64,000 bases of DNA, from NCBI GenBank assembly GCA_900074885.1, contig FJUW01000072.1:116274-180273 (forward strand), read 5' to 3'. A program made the position numbers and the translations under genes. This DNA comes from Rhynchosporium graminicola (Eukaryota > Ascomycota > Leotiomycetes > Helotiales > Ploettnerulaceae). The notes below the pieces were generated by a model. That model ran no database searches. It saw nothing but the letters and a program-made list of their open reading frames with translations, and was not told the DNA's origin. Below are positions 22,760-34,887 of this stretch, piece by piece (the stretch's first letter is position 1; each line of letters begins with the position of its first letter).

Positions 22760-23770
22760 ATGACTGCATCCACTGGGATCGGGAGACTTCCCAACGAGGT
22801 ACGCTTCCAGTCCAGAGATTCACACCACAATATCTATGCAAACCATCACTAAGTCACATATCAGATCCTCATCTCCATCCTCTCCACCTTCCGCACCACC
22901 TCTCTACTTCCACTCACTCGAATCTCCCATCAATTCTATTCTCTCATCCTCCGCATCCTCCATCACCGACTCCTCGAAACCGCACAGCTGAAAGACCATA
23001 CATTAATACTGGAATGTTTCCATCCCTCCACCAAACTCTCGACCCCCTACCTATTCTGTTCCTACATCGGCACTAATGCCCTCTCCACCTCCCCCTCCGC
23101 TCCAGACATCTCAGAAGACCACGAGACACTCGGAAGTCTCGCCGAGCTAAAGACTCTCTATTCATATTTCCTCCCTCTCAAACCCACAACCGACCGCTCC
23201 ATACTGCGTCCACACCCAGCAGGCGGTTCATTCTCCCTCCCCAACGGCCTCGTCGACTCTCCCGACTCGGACTTCGTCTGCCAGAACATCCATCTCGAAT
23301 CCCACGAACTATTCTCACAACTTCAGACTATCACTTCGCTGGTAAAGGTTGGGCCGAAGAGGGGTCTGTTTTTGAGTTCGGTCAATATTGGAGATTCTAT
23401 ACTGAGGATTTGGAGAGAGTGGCTCGGTGTAAGGGCGGTAGCTGATAAAGGGGAGGGTGGTGCTGGTGAGGTGCTCTGGGCGGATAATAATCAAATCGTG
23501 GGCTTGAGATTGAGGGTTATGGAGAGAGATAGGGAGGGAGAGACGCCGGTGTTGGTGAGAGAGGGAGAGGATTTGCCGGTTAGCTATACGTTGCAGTTTG
23601 AGGGTATGTTCTCTCCTCTCACGTAGGTGTGATCTCGATGGAGCGGAATGCTGACCGTGATAGAATTGGTCATCAAAACAACACAACTCCTCCTCCTCGT
23701 AGAGCAGAGTATCGATCAGGAAGTCAAGCATTCAGGTAAAGCCGTCGTGATAGGATCTTGGGACCGGTGA
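22760..23770 (+). CDS. F-box domain protein
   Basis: This three-exon gene is easily missed because its first coding exon is 39 bases and no frame has a long ATG-initiated run. Exons are 22760-22798, 22865-23603 and 23664-23770, giving 294 residues with all junctions in frame (introns 66 and 60 bp; donors GTACGC and GTATGT). The N-terminus reads IGRLPNEILISILSTFRTTS, then LPLTRISHQFYSLI, the helix pattern of an F-box, which binds Skp1 in SCF ubiquitin ligases. The remainder (about 240 residues) has no repeats that I recognise as WD40 or LRR. It contains strand-like segments such as RGLFLSSVNIGDSILRIW and may be a substrate-recognition domain. The substrate is unknown. The call rests on the F-box pattern and clean splicing. 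Confidence 0.8.
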
Positions 23771-24573
23771 TGAAGGGTAACGTTGAAATGAATTATGATT
23801 AGATGAGATGGGATTTAGTTGTATGTTGGGATTGTACTTACGAGGTGTAGGTCATTATTGTGCTTTAGATGGCGTTTATGGTTCGAATCCCTTTCTCTAG
23901 TAAGATGCTGGCTTTGAGCATGTTCAGGACACGTTTGCTGACTTTGCGCAAGAGACTTGATCTTGGGTGCGGAGGTGCTGGATATGATGGGAAATTGGGG
24001 ATTGTGGATAAGCAGAGATATCTGTCTAGAGATATCGATCTTGGCTACCGTCTGGAGTCTACTAGATATGACGAGGCTGATGAAAAGTCGGAAACCATTA
24101 GGGGACTGGGGAATCAGTTCTTATGCTACCTCGTATCCCAACTCCTAGATGGAAGTTTGGTATTTGATCAGATGAGACGACCTGTACAGTGAAGCTTAGA
24201 GCAGTTCTGTATTTCACACAGCATGAATGTCCCCTCTCCGCAAAGTAGTAGAATGTACATTCGACCGGGAAGTCGCGAGGAGATCTTACTCACACCTCTT
24301 GAGCCGTCAAAGGAACTATCCCTACGTAGTGACTCCCTATTCGTAGGATTACTGAAAGTGGTAATCGTCAGCTGACGATCCATGTGCCATTCAGAACTAT
24401 TCCTTGAGCCCCTGCCCCTGCCCTCGCCCTTACCCTTCAGGTACATCGAACGAATGGTATACATCAGGATACATACAAGTACAGTACGTCCGCCAATAGC
24501 TTTCTTCACAATTGCGCCTAGGTAGGTAGGTCTGCCTTTCCGGCATGTCCAATCACGCATCCCGCGTTTTTTC

Positions 24574-24574
<1 letters not shown>

Positions 24575-24607
<33 letters not shown>
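24575..24607. repeat. CAG trinucleotide microsatellite, 11 copies
   Basis: Eleven uninterrupted CAG units lie in a non-coding context. Confidence 0.95.
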
Positions 24608-24609
<2 letters not shown>

Positions 24610-24850
24610 TTAGAAACTTGGCGACTCGATTCTATTGTATGCCCAATTACAAGTACGCAGTAGTGGTGGAAAGGTCGATCGATGTACTATATGGGAAACC
24701 ATGGGAATCGGCTCATACTCTTCGCTGTACATACGCCAGGTACCTACCTACATTATCTGAGGTCCCTTTTTGACATTACGAGCCCAACCGTCAGGTCAGA
24801 ATGGATGTATATCTGCAGCTCGAGTCTTACCTATATGACTGGGAAGCCGG

Positions 24851-24856
<6 letters not shown>

Positions 24857-24909
<53 letters not shown>
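24857..24909. repeat. compound CT/AT dinucleotide microsatellite
   Basis: A pure CT run of about 19 units passes directly into an AT run of about seven units. Confidence 0.95.
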
Positions 24910-26934
24910 GTGTTTCTCACGTCGCTTGAAACAGTCGGGGGATAACCTGCCCATCTACCTAAGGTAAGATATATCTGAAAGAATCTAGACATCGCGCTTG
25001 CGCATAGAGTAACCTATTCATCTTCTCCGCCGACAGCTAGCGCAACTCTAACTCCAACTCCAACTTCCCAGACGAGAGGTAGAAAGGAGGTAGGTAGGTT
25101 GTGGTGGTTGTGTCATGAGGATAGGATTTCCGGAATCGATTGAACGGTCACGAGTCCACCAAGGCAAAACACACACACATATCGCACCCAGACAGACCAG
25201 ACGCATGCCGCTATCACTCGCTAAAGCACAATTGACTGAGAGAGAGAGAGAAAGGTACAATTCAGTATTTCAAACCTGATTGGATTACACGACGAGTCCA
25301 CCTACGAGAAGCAATCGACGCGGGTTAGCGTACATGGAATTCAAAATCATGAATCGTAAGAACACTCGCAGCTTTCTAGGGGCGATGATAGATTGCTTCT
25401 ATAAGTGGAAGACTCGCTTAAATCCATGCAGGTAAAGCGGCAGGAGTGCCTGATACAAAACAGGGCGGGCTGTTCCCAATATGCGGATGTGCCTTAGTGC
25501 CTGCCTGCCTCATGACCTTTCAATGGATTCATTCCTAATTGGGGATCTTCAAATAAAGTCTAATTCGTGCCGTGTGAAACTTCGATTCTTTTCTCCTACA
25601 CTACCTACCACATGAAAGATCGGAAAATTAAAGTACGACTGTACTGTAGCTAGCTGCCTGAGTCGAGTCATGGTTGCTGACTAATCTCATTGGTGGGCTC
25701 TACTTCACTTCACTTCACATCCCCCGCATCCTCTCGCTCGTTGCATTGCAATCAAGCAGAAACCGATATCTCCTTATTCCGATGTAGAATGTAAACCTAG
25801 AGAAAAACAGTAACCCCAATCCTAGCATCCTCGGACTAAGTAAGTACTGTAATACAAGTAGAAAAAGACATCTAATCTCCAATATACGATGTGTACTGTA
25901 TATCATTTATCCTTTTCTCCAAGCACGGCAATACGATGTATACAATCTATTTCGAACCAATAGAGATGGGAACCTCTTCGTATCAACGACACGGGGATGG
26001 TGCACAGATCCCCTAGCGGTTGCTCGTATCGCGCGCGGCTGAGCCCCGAGTTAGTCCAGATATAATACGACTCAGGGGTCGAGACTTGGCTGCATTGGGG
26101 AGGGAATATCTAAGATCCCTTCCGTCCCCAGGAACCAGGAGATTAAGATGCGAGGATGCCCACATACATGCTCACAAGAAAGGAATGCATCGCGACCCTT
26201 TCCATCGGCACCATCTTTTGATTTGACCATTGTGCCAGCCCGTCGGTCCTTGTTGACTTCTTTCCCTGATGGCTCTGCTCGGCTGAAGCGAACATTCATT
26301 ACACTCACTTATAATCCAGTCTTTGCTTCATCTCATTACATTAGAGTTCTCTCTCGTTGGCTCTTAATGATTATGTGCGCGGATTGTTGAAAGGCTGGGT
26401 TGAAGAGGGAGGGAGAGCGGTGAAAGTGGTCACCATATCAAACTCTTTATGTTGGAAGGAGCTTGGGATTTGCATGTGAGTGCCTTTTGATACAATTCAT
26501 TATCCTCATCAACCCGAAGTACTATATATTCACATTTCCGAGTTGCATTGCTTGCTTGCTTGCTTACCCTCTTTTCTGTTCGTCGTCTCAATATCTCTAC
26601 AATGTTTTCTGACTATTCCGGCGCCACCAAACGCTTTTCATGGCATTTCCGATTCGAGATTCACTCGGAGACATATCACATGCACGTTGTGTTGCCTTCC
26701 AAGCTGACGTCCTCTAGAATACTTCTACGCCATTTGGAGATCGTTGAAGCATGCCTCATTCTTCTCAGGTGTCGGACTCAATTCTCAAAGCCCACCAGGT
26801 TTTGGAGGTCTGAATCTGAACAGAATCTGACGAATCTATTCGCCTGTCTGCCCTTCACATCGACGTCTTAGTATTGCTATCGACTGTCAAAGCACCGATT
26901 CATCACCACACGTTCTTTTACCTCACACATCATC

Positions 26935-28850
26935 ATGGCTGACTCAACTCGATCCCTCATGGCCGACTCTTCCACTTCCTCACTCAAAGACACACTCACT
27001 TCCTCATGCAAGGGACCGCTTATCCAATCGCCTCGCAAACGGCCTCGTCTATTCTGGTACGCCGTCGGCGGGTTGACATTTCTCATTGTATTAATACCAG
27101 TACTTACATGCGGTCTCTACTTCGGCTTGCGAAAATCAAACGACGAAGGCAATACAATACCATTAGTAGTAGACCTAGGCTACTCAAAATACCAAGGGTC
27201 ACATGTGGAGAATGGAGTCACACAATGGCTAGGCATACGATACGCAGCTCCTCCAGTAGGGGATCTGAGATTTAGGGCTCCGAGAGATCCTCTTCATAAT
27301 GATACTCTACAGATAGCCAATAAAGTACATCTCTCCATCCCTCTACGCTTCAACATGGCTAACCTAACTCCCCAGCACGGCGCAGCATGTCTCAGTTCCC
27401 CCTCGATGACCCTCGACCACGCAAAATCCGAAGACTGTCTCTTCCTCGACGTCTACGCACCCACTTCCAGCAGTGACTCCCCCCATCCCGTCTACGTCTT
27501 TTTCCAAGGCGGTGGATTCAATAGTAATGCCAACCCGGTAATGAACGCCAACAAATTAATCAACGGAGGCGATCATAATATGGTAGTCGTGACGCTCAAC
27601 TACCGCGTTGGTCCATGGGGCTTCTTATCCAGCAAAGAAGTGATGGCGGATGGAAATCTCAACAATGGACTTCGCGATCAGAGGAAGGTGTTGGAGTGGG
27701 TGCAGACGAACATCGAACATGTAAGTCTTCTTCGCGAGTTCAGGAGATGAATCAAAGCCAACACTTATCAAGTTCAACGGCAACCCATCCCACGTAACAA
27801 TAGGCGGCTCCTCCGCAGGCGGCGCATCAGTCGATCTCCAAATGACTGCCTACGGCGGGCGCGACGACAACCTCTTCCACGCTGTAGCAGCCGAATCGCA
27901 ATCATTCGGAAGTCAACGCTCGATCGCCTCCTCGCAATACCAATACGACGGGCTGGTCAGTCGCGTAAACTGCTCTTCCTCATCAAACACATTACAATGC
28001 CTTCGCGAGACACCAATCGAGATTTTGGCGACCCACAATATCGATATCGCGCCCGCTGGGAAGAGGAAGGGGGTATTCATGTGGAGTCCAGTAATCGATG
28101 GGAACTTCACGACAGATCAGACCTATAATCTCTTCGCGCAGGGGAAATTCGTGAAGGTGCCTGCGATATTTGGGGGGAGTACCAACGAAGGGACGGTATT
28201 CACGCCGAAAGGGATAAACAGCACAGCAGATATGCGAGGATTCCTCAAGGAGAACTTCGCAAAGTTGAGCGAGGAGCAACTAGCCAAGATCGAGGAGTTA
28301 TATCCGAAAGCCGAGCAGTATCCGGGCAAGGGCGAGTATTGGAAAACGGCTAGTAATGTGTATGGTGATATGAGGTACACTTGTCCGGGGATATATATCA
28401 GTGAGAGGATTACGCAGGCGGGAGCACAGAGCTGGAATTATCGGTACGTCTTTTCGCTTTTCATAACTTCCTTCTCCCAAAAAACAAAAACAAAAAAAAC
28501 CATATCTAACACAACTCATTAGATGGAACGTCCTCTCCTCCGCAAACGCCATCTCCGGCCTAGGCGTAACCCATGCCGTCGCCACGCCCAGCATCTGGGG
28601 CGTATCCCCCGCGCCAGATAACGCACTCACGCCCACGATCCAAGCATACTGGACATCATTCATTCGCTCCAAAGACCCCAACACGTATAGGTTAAAAGGC
28701 GCGCCGAGGTGGGAGACGTTCGCGGCGGAGAATGGGAGGAGGGTTGTTTTTCAAAATGAGGTTAGGGCGGTGGGGATGGAGGATGTGCCGGGGGAGGAGG
28801 AGGTCAGATGTGCGTTTTTGAGTGGGATTGGGCCGGGGATTGATCAATGA
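26935..28850 (+). CDS. membrane-anchored type-B carboxylesterase
   Basis: This is an alpha/beta-hydrolase of the carboxylesterase/lipase type-B family (PF00135). Exons are 26935-27720, 27773-28443 and 28523-28850 (introns 52 and 79 bp), giving 594 residues. Residues 39-65 form one hydrophobic helix behind a basic RKRPR stretch and without a cleavage site, so it is a type II signal anchor with the catalytic domain in the secretory lumen or outside the cell. The catalytic triad is readable: Ser276 in GGSSAGG, Glu401 in GGSTNEGTVF and His503 in GLGVTHAVATPSIWG. The oxyanion-hole segment is FFQGGGF (191-196), with Gln in place of the usual His of HGGG. Several N-x-S/T sites fit a glycosylated ectodomain. 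The substrate cannot be told. The gene looks complete and ends before an assembly gap. Confidence 0.93.
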
Positions 28851-29042
28851 TGAGGGGGTGGGTTGAGTTCTTTGAGTTGGGAGGGAGTGGAATGGATGGA
28901 ATGGAAAGAGAGGGTGGGAGTAACCACTCTTGCGAAAAAAGAGCGTGGAGTTGGTGGTATATTATCGTTATCTTATCTTGTCTTGTGTTTCTTTACGGTG
29001 TTGTGAATTGCATAGCGAAGCGAGCATTGCACTCACTCATTT

Positions 29043-29076
29043 NNNNNNNNNNNNNNNNNNNNNNNNNNNNNNNNNN
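29043..29076. other. assembly gap (34 N) followed by a G run
   Basis: Thirty-four unknown bases are followed directly by nine G residues. The true length across the gap is unknown; a homopolymer or G-rich simple repeat is the likely cause. Confidence 0.99.
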
Positions 29077-29662
29077 GGGGGGGGGAAGGAGAAACAGATA
29101 GACTATACGAATAATCAAGCCAAAGCATCCAGGACCTATCTAATACCTATACACTATGATCAGGGTTGATCATACATAGCATATCAACCTGTACATGTAT
29201 GCATGCAGACAGGCAGACAGAAAATCGATCGAAAAATCAAAGAATTCAAAACTTCCCCCTTGCTTTCCTTCCTTCCTTTCTTCTTTCTTGCTTTCCTGTT
29301 TGTTTGTTAGTTTGTTTGTTTAGATCCATCCTCTCCTCTCCTCTCCTCTCCCGCTGTATTCCCTAGAGGTTCCGCGTTCCCTGACACATGTACTTCTAAA
29401 ACACACTTCTGAACTCTCAGCGCGGCTCGATGGAATACCGAGCGCTGCTGAGTGACTTGACATGACTTGATGACGGAAATCTGCTGATGTAAAAGTTGTG
29501 TGTCTTGAGCGAGGTGGGATGGGTGGGATATAGCGAGGAGGTGTGGTTTAGCACGGCACAAGGTCGTAGCAAGGACTCAGCACTCGGTGTCTCGTCTCGT
29601 TCTGCAATTCTCCACGCTATCACCCCCCCTCCTCCTTCGAGAGAGAGAGCATTACTCGGGCG

Positions 29663-29692
29663 TTGGCTTTGGCTTTGGCTTTGGCTTTGGCT
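29663..29692. repeat. TTGGCT hexanucleotide repeat, five copies
   Basis: Five perfect copies of the unit lie in non-coding sequence downstream of the minus-strand PY-motif gene. Confidence 0.95.
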
Positions 29693-30002
29693 TCACGCCG
29701 AGAGGTATTTTCTTTCTTGTCTGCTAGGCTAGGCTAGGCTGAGCTGTGGTGGGGGTGGGTGAGGTGAGGTGAGGTGAGGTGAGTGCGTGTGTGTGTGAGT
29801 GAGATGATGAGTGAGGTGGTTGGGTTTACACATATGATACCGTAGTGAGGAGTTAGGATGTGCTGTATCTGGTGATAGTCCCTCTTCTCTCCTTGCTTCA
29901 AGAGATGGATCTGATGAGGGCGGATGACTTGGACTCGCTCACATCGAGCCCTCCAGCCAGCAGGAAAGACGGAAAGGATGCACATCTTGCAAACGCTCTC
30001 TC

Positions 30003-31220
30003 TCACGACCCACTACTATTCCCATTGCTCGAAGCTCCTCTCCATGGGTCATCGAGAAGCTCGTCCTCAACCACGGCAATCCAGTCGTGTTCATTCGCAG
30101 CTGATAGCCCAGCAACGAAGATTCGACGTTCGAGTTGGCGCTGAATGTTGCGTTCATACCGGCTCTGAAGTCCGCGTGCCGGATCGACATCGCCATCTCC
30201 ATTTCCATATCCTTGCCGTGCAGCCATGTAGGCCCGTTCTCTTGGAGAGATGGACGTTTCAGAGGCTGTGTCGTCGTTGGATTCGGATTCGTAGAGAGGA
30301 TCGTTATGGCGGTGCTCGTACTGGGGTGGTGGTGGTTCTGATTCTTCTTGAGATTGTAGGTGCGATTGAGATTCCGGTTGAGCTGAAGCTTGAGCATGAG
30401 ATTGGGGTGGTTGAGCCAAATCACCTCTATACGCCAATTCAGGCACAGTCAGCGGCGCAGCAACCACCACGAATCTCAGATCATCCGCGCTCTGATAAGC
30501 AGGTGGATTTCGATACGCAGGAGGATGATCCGGCGTCGCGAGCCCGTTTCCATTTTGCAAATCTTGGGTGTTATGAACTGACGCTGGTGCTGGTATCGGT
30601 CCTGGGCCTACAAGATTACTCTGCTGTCTCTCTAGAGGCAAGGGATTATTCGAGTAGCGTTTCGAAAGCGCGCGGACGCGGTTGCTAAGTCTTTCCACCG
30701 GGGTAAGTTGGAGGGCGTTTTCGAGATTGCGATCTGGTGATCTGCGGGAGAATTTGCCATTCAACCACGTTTTGATGTCTTTGAGTCGAGATTGGCGAGG
30801 TGCTTGTGGAAGAGAGCGAGAGCGAGAGGCAGCGAGTCTGCGTGCCGCGGAAGCACGACGAGCAGCGCGACAGCGAACACATGACTTTCGAATCTTGTTG
30901 ACGATAGCTATAAAGATTTCGACCAAGATAAACAGAACCGGGAATCCGAAAACGATGGCGATTGGGATCACGATGACAATGATATCGGGCTTGCCTTGCT
31001 TGTAGGTGTATGATGATGATGAAGTTGTTGAAGAGTAGGTTGGTTCTGGCGGAGGGGGGACGTAGTTCTCGCCGGTTGGGCTGAAGGATTGCTGGATCAG
31101 GCAGTGGCCCCAGCGAGTTTGATATGCTTCCAATTTATGAAGTGTTGCGGCGACGATTGTCTGTGTTGGGCAGGCGATCGGGGCGCCGGGGGCGGTTTGG
31201 GGAGCGGTGATTACAGGCAT
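30003..31220 (-). CDS. single-pass membrane protein with PY motifs
   Basis: This single-exon gene of 405 residues has an ATG at 31220. The N-terminal about 75 residues contain two Cys and a Ser/Thr/Pro stretch, followed by one strong membrane helix (about 79-108) and a basic stop-transfer segment (KIRKSCVRCRAARR). The long C-terminal part is hydrophilic. It carries two PPAY sequences (233-236 and 239-242) and a PPPPQY (296-301), the type of PY motif bound by WW domains of Nedd4/Rsp5 ubiquitin ligases. An acidic cluster (ESESNDDTASE) follows. The layout resembles fungal membrane adaptors or sensors, but I recognise no named family. The topology and motifs are seen; the ligase-adaptor role is inference. 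Confidence 0.8.
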   Translation of the reverse strand: MPVITAPQTAPGAPIACPTQTIVAATLHKLEAYQTRWGHCLIQQSFSPTGENYVPPPPEPTYSSTTSSSSYTYKQGKPDIIVIVIPIAIVFGFPVLFILVEIFIAIVNKIRKSCVRCRAARRASAARRLAASRSRSLPQAPRQSRLKDIKTWLNGKFSRRSPDRNLENALQLTPVERLSNRVRALSKRYSNNPLPLERQQSNLVGPGPIPAPASVHNTQDLQNGNGLATPDHPPAYRNPPAYQSADDLRFVVVAAPLTVPELAYRGDLAQPPQSHAQASAQPESQSHLQSQEESEPPPPQYEHRHNDPLYESESNDDTASETSISPRERAYMAARQGYGNGDGDVDPARGLQSRYERNIQRQLERRIFVAGLSAANEHDWIAVVEDELLDDPWRGASSNGNSSGS

Positions 31221-34200
31221 TTGGAGTTGCTTGAGACGCGAATATGTATGTAAATACTTCAGGAAGATTTGCGGAATGACATATGAGAGTAAGATTGTGT
31301 GAGAAAAGGAAGTTTAAGTGAATAGAAATCCCCGGCTTTCTTGTGGGATTCATCCTCTTCTAAGTCGTAGTTCGGAAGCATGCTAAGGTGTTCGAGAAGG
31401 GTACTTGCTCTTGACTGGAGATAAGAATGCCCACTTGAGGCTCTTTGGTCGGTTATAGTTGTAAGACCCGTAGACGCCAAGAGATACTTCGGATTAAATG
31501 CGTGGTGTGATTTGAGGAGAAGGAGTTATAACGGGCGCTAATATAGTGTATCGTTCTTGAGGCTGAGAAATGACGATTTGAAGGGCACATGATGGTGGGC
31601 ACATGATATCGAGCTCCACTTGGAGAGGATAGTAGTAGAATGGTAGAGCGCTAGCTCGGTACGTCGGAATAACGAGAGTGACACTGGACAGGATGACGAT
31701 AGTGAAATTCGAGAAAGTACATGATATGAGAAGATACTTATTACTGACTGTACCGGACATTGCTGAGCTGTAGCTAGTTTATATATATGCTGAACACTCG
31801 CAAAAGAATCCGAACGAAGATTATCAGACACATAGACTTAGTTCACGGCACTATCGCAAGCTCACCATATTAAATCAAGTGGAAGAAGATAAACAATAGC
31901 ATAAAGAACATGTTGGAAAGACGTACTTTATAACTTACATGCAAGTTCGAAATTGCTGTGACTTCAAAATATCTGTAGTAGTCTGTTGCATATCGTAGCG
32001 GAGCATTTCCTCCTGGCGAATTTACTATCTCTGATGCCAATTCCCGTATCCTTGTAGCGGATGAAATGCCCCAGAAAATGAGAAGACTTGTACTCGCTCC
32101 GATACATGTACCCCATAGCATTATGCGTGTATCTCCATGGCAAGAACCCACAGTCAGTAGTAGACCGGTGTGAAATGTAGATATTGACCGCCGGTAAGGT
32201 GGAAGGCCATTGAGGAACATTACGAATTTAAATTGTGACTACTTGAGGATAGGCACCAGAAGAGCAACATTTTCAGCCTAAGTTCTGAGATTCGGGGTTC
32301 AAGACAGGGAGTGGCAGGGATTGGATTTTTTTTGTAGACTTTGAGATCGTGACGGATTAAAACTGATGTACTAATATATCTGAATACTAAGTGCTATTTT
32401 TTCTGATCCAATTTCTTCAAAGAAGACTTTTTTCTTCTCGAAAAGTACAACAGAGGAACTGACGTATGAAATACACAGCTTAAACTTCACGCGCCCAAAT
32501 CCCAAAGGCTAATCTATTGTAGAGTGTCGCTCAACGTCTATCACTTGAATATAAACATAGGAAGAAATGCTCTGCCTCCAAATATTTTCGAAACATATGC
32601 AGAATCGATATAGGCTTCGAAGTTGAGCATCGTCTGTGCCTTAAATCTTATCATAGTTGTTAACTGTTAGCTGACTTGCCAAACACGAACGTGTTTCAAT
32701 CATCTATACTACGTAGGACAAAAGTAGCTAGAACTATTTCTTCTGATTTTCTGATACCCGTTTGATTCTCGGTGAGCCTTAGCACAGCTATCTCCCTCTA
32801 GCGTTCACGGAGAAAATATACCGTTATTGATGAGTCCAGGAGCAACAGCATTCGAATGAAATAGAAGGTCAAGATACCTGGTCCGAGAATGAAATACCAT
32901 TTATCTCCAAGGGCTATCGGTATAGCGAGCAGTCTTGATACCTACGACTTCGTAAGCATATGCAGTGGACACTGCACACCTTTCAGCAAGGCGGCGGAAA
33001 ATCAGATTTATATTCATAACAGCTATTCGAATATCTTCCACCTGCAAAGATGAAGACAGAGTATAGATCTCTGTACGATGCTTTCAGACTTACCAACTAG
33101 AAGTCATGATGACGTGATACGTCTTGGAGCAGACCGCAGTCCGAAGGAAGAATCTATGAGTGCTGAGCAATTTGGCCGCGTGTAGACCGACCTGCTGAGG
33201 AAATAGGATTTCAAAACTATGCCTGAGGACTAATGTCCATTATCATGGCGAAGGAGGAAAGACAGAAGAGCAGTCACGCCACACCAAGCGAGAATGAAGC
33301 CTGATACCCAAGAGATACGGTATCTTTATGTAAGGAAGAGAACTGGATGCTCAAAATAGTAGGAAGTCATCCAAATTCATGCAACTATCCATGTCTTGTT
33401 GACTGAATGTGGGCATAAAAAACAACTAAATATCCTGTAAGAAAAATTGCAACAGCCCACGCATAATCTCGTATCGAAATCGAGAAATTACCTGTCATTT
33501 CATAGATGCCCAAAGCAACCACCTGGACCTTGACCGCAGGAAATAAGTAGAGTATAGTCATCTCCCCCAGGAAAAATAATGCATCGAAAAAAGAGCTGAT
33601 AAATCTCCGATAAAGTTCCACACGCGGGTCAAGAAGAAAGTTGCAAGAAATGCATTTGCCTTCACGACTCTTAATTACTGAAAATTCGATGAAAAAGATT
33701 AAATGTTGGCTCAAGCGAAAGACGTCTATAACACATGGATTAGTGACTGGTCTGGGTGAGTCGACTTGTAAGCTTCAGACCTTTGAAAACCACGCAAAAG
33801 AGCGAGCAAGGAGACTGAAAGTTTGGAGACGCTTTGATATTCGTTCTACGGAGCTCTACGCCCAAGTACTAGCACTCAGCTAACACCCAGGCAATATAGG
33901 GACGCGAGAATACCTGGGAACGCGAGGTAAAAACTGGGCATTCCTGTTAAGTAGGTATAATCACAGTATATCAGACACACTCTCAACTTAGGTAGCCTTA
34001 AGTGACTTGCAAATATATCAATAACATCTGCTTCAATCCATTAAGAAAGATATTCATTCAGATGTGAAAGTCTTCGATCGCTTGTTTTGTAGATTCCGTC
34101 TCAGCGAGAATACATATACATTCCTGAACTTAAATTTTGTATTTTAGCGTCTCGTCGAGTCGTAGACTGCTTGCGACGATGAAGTAAACCGATAAATCCC

Positions 34201-34887
34201 GGTTACTTCTTCACGTCCATAACTGAGAATAATGTCGCATAAAACAATCAGATGAAAGCACCCCAGCATGGACACGCTCAATTCCGAAAACATCCGCCTT
34301 TTGAACATAACTATACACCACCAGATGGGAGATATAAGCTCTTCTTTTGGTTTTATAAACAGGTTCGAGGTCAAGACAATCCATAGTCTTGTAGAATAAG
34401 CCATGTAATACCTTGTTAGATCGGCCAAGCCGGATGTGTGAAACAAGTATACGGAAAGTGGATTAGACAACTTCGAGAACGTTCGGACCCATAAGCAGCG
34501 TACATAAGATGTTTCTATTCAATCAAGAAAGCTAGGGTAGTGGCCGTGATCATTGCGCCGAGGGTTTGGAGGGACAGGAACCGGCTTCAATCTGAGTCTA
34601 AGTCGGAGATCACTAATGGCGATTTCGATGGCGTCATGCTTGCTTTCTCCAAGTATCTGCACTATCCTTCGCTTATAATAGATATGAATCGACAGATCTC
34701 TGCACGATCCCCCTAGTATGGTAAGATAGGTAGCTACAAACTTCTGATCCGTCTGCTAATAGTACGTGCACCTCAAGATTGAATGCGGAAACTTAATTTC
34801 GATTATTGCACCTTGAGAAGAACTAGCACTTAACGAAAGCAGTGATTTGTTCTTCTTTACAAGACTTTGATTTCATAACTTCATACT
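31221..34887. other. region with scattered membrane-protein exons, no complete gene
   Basis: Apart from the relic listed separately, this stretch has only short frames. No plus-strand gene is seen. Confidence 0.5.
31494..34470 (-). pseudogene. scattered hydrophobic exons of unknown membrane protein(s), probably decayed
   Basis: Minus-strand pieces rich in hydrophobic helices occur in order at 34470-34144, 33714-33385, about 33310-33220 (ISWVSGFILAWCGVTALL), about 32950-32810 (KWYFILGPGILTFYFIRM) and 32220-31926 (ATG at 32220, GTAAGT donor after SNLH). They read like successive membrane segments of one or two multi-pass proteins. I could not join them into one open model, and several frames end abruptly without splice sites. 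This fits either a gene with many small exons or a degenerating one. No family signature is recognisable. Confidence 0.35.

Larger units (their letters stand above)
23771..26934. other. intergenic with several microsatellites
   Basis: No convincing gene lies here. The plus frame at 23869-24192 starts at an ATG but has no domain or conserved-looking segment. Simple repeats include CAG, CT and AT tracts, listed separately. The last few hundred bases form the promoter and leader of the carboxylesterase. Confidence 0.5.
28851..30002. other. intergenic containing an assembly gap and simple repeats
   Basis: No gene is seen. The region has an N gap, polypyrimidine tracts, five copies of TTGGCT at 29663-29692 and GAGGT runs near 29760-29780. 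Confidence 0.6.

Noticed and set aside
23869..24192. 107-codon plus-strand ORF with an ATG
   Set aside because: No domain, no plausible splice partners, and located in the 3' flank of the F-box gene; composition like random frames nearby.
29924..30688. 254-codon plus-strand ORF
   Set aside because: Antisense to the PY-motif gene; Arg/Pro/His-rich shadow of its codons with no domain.
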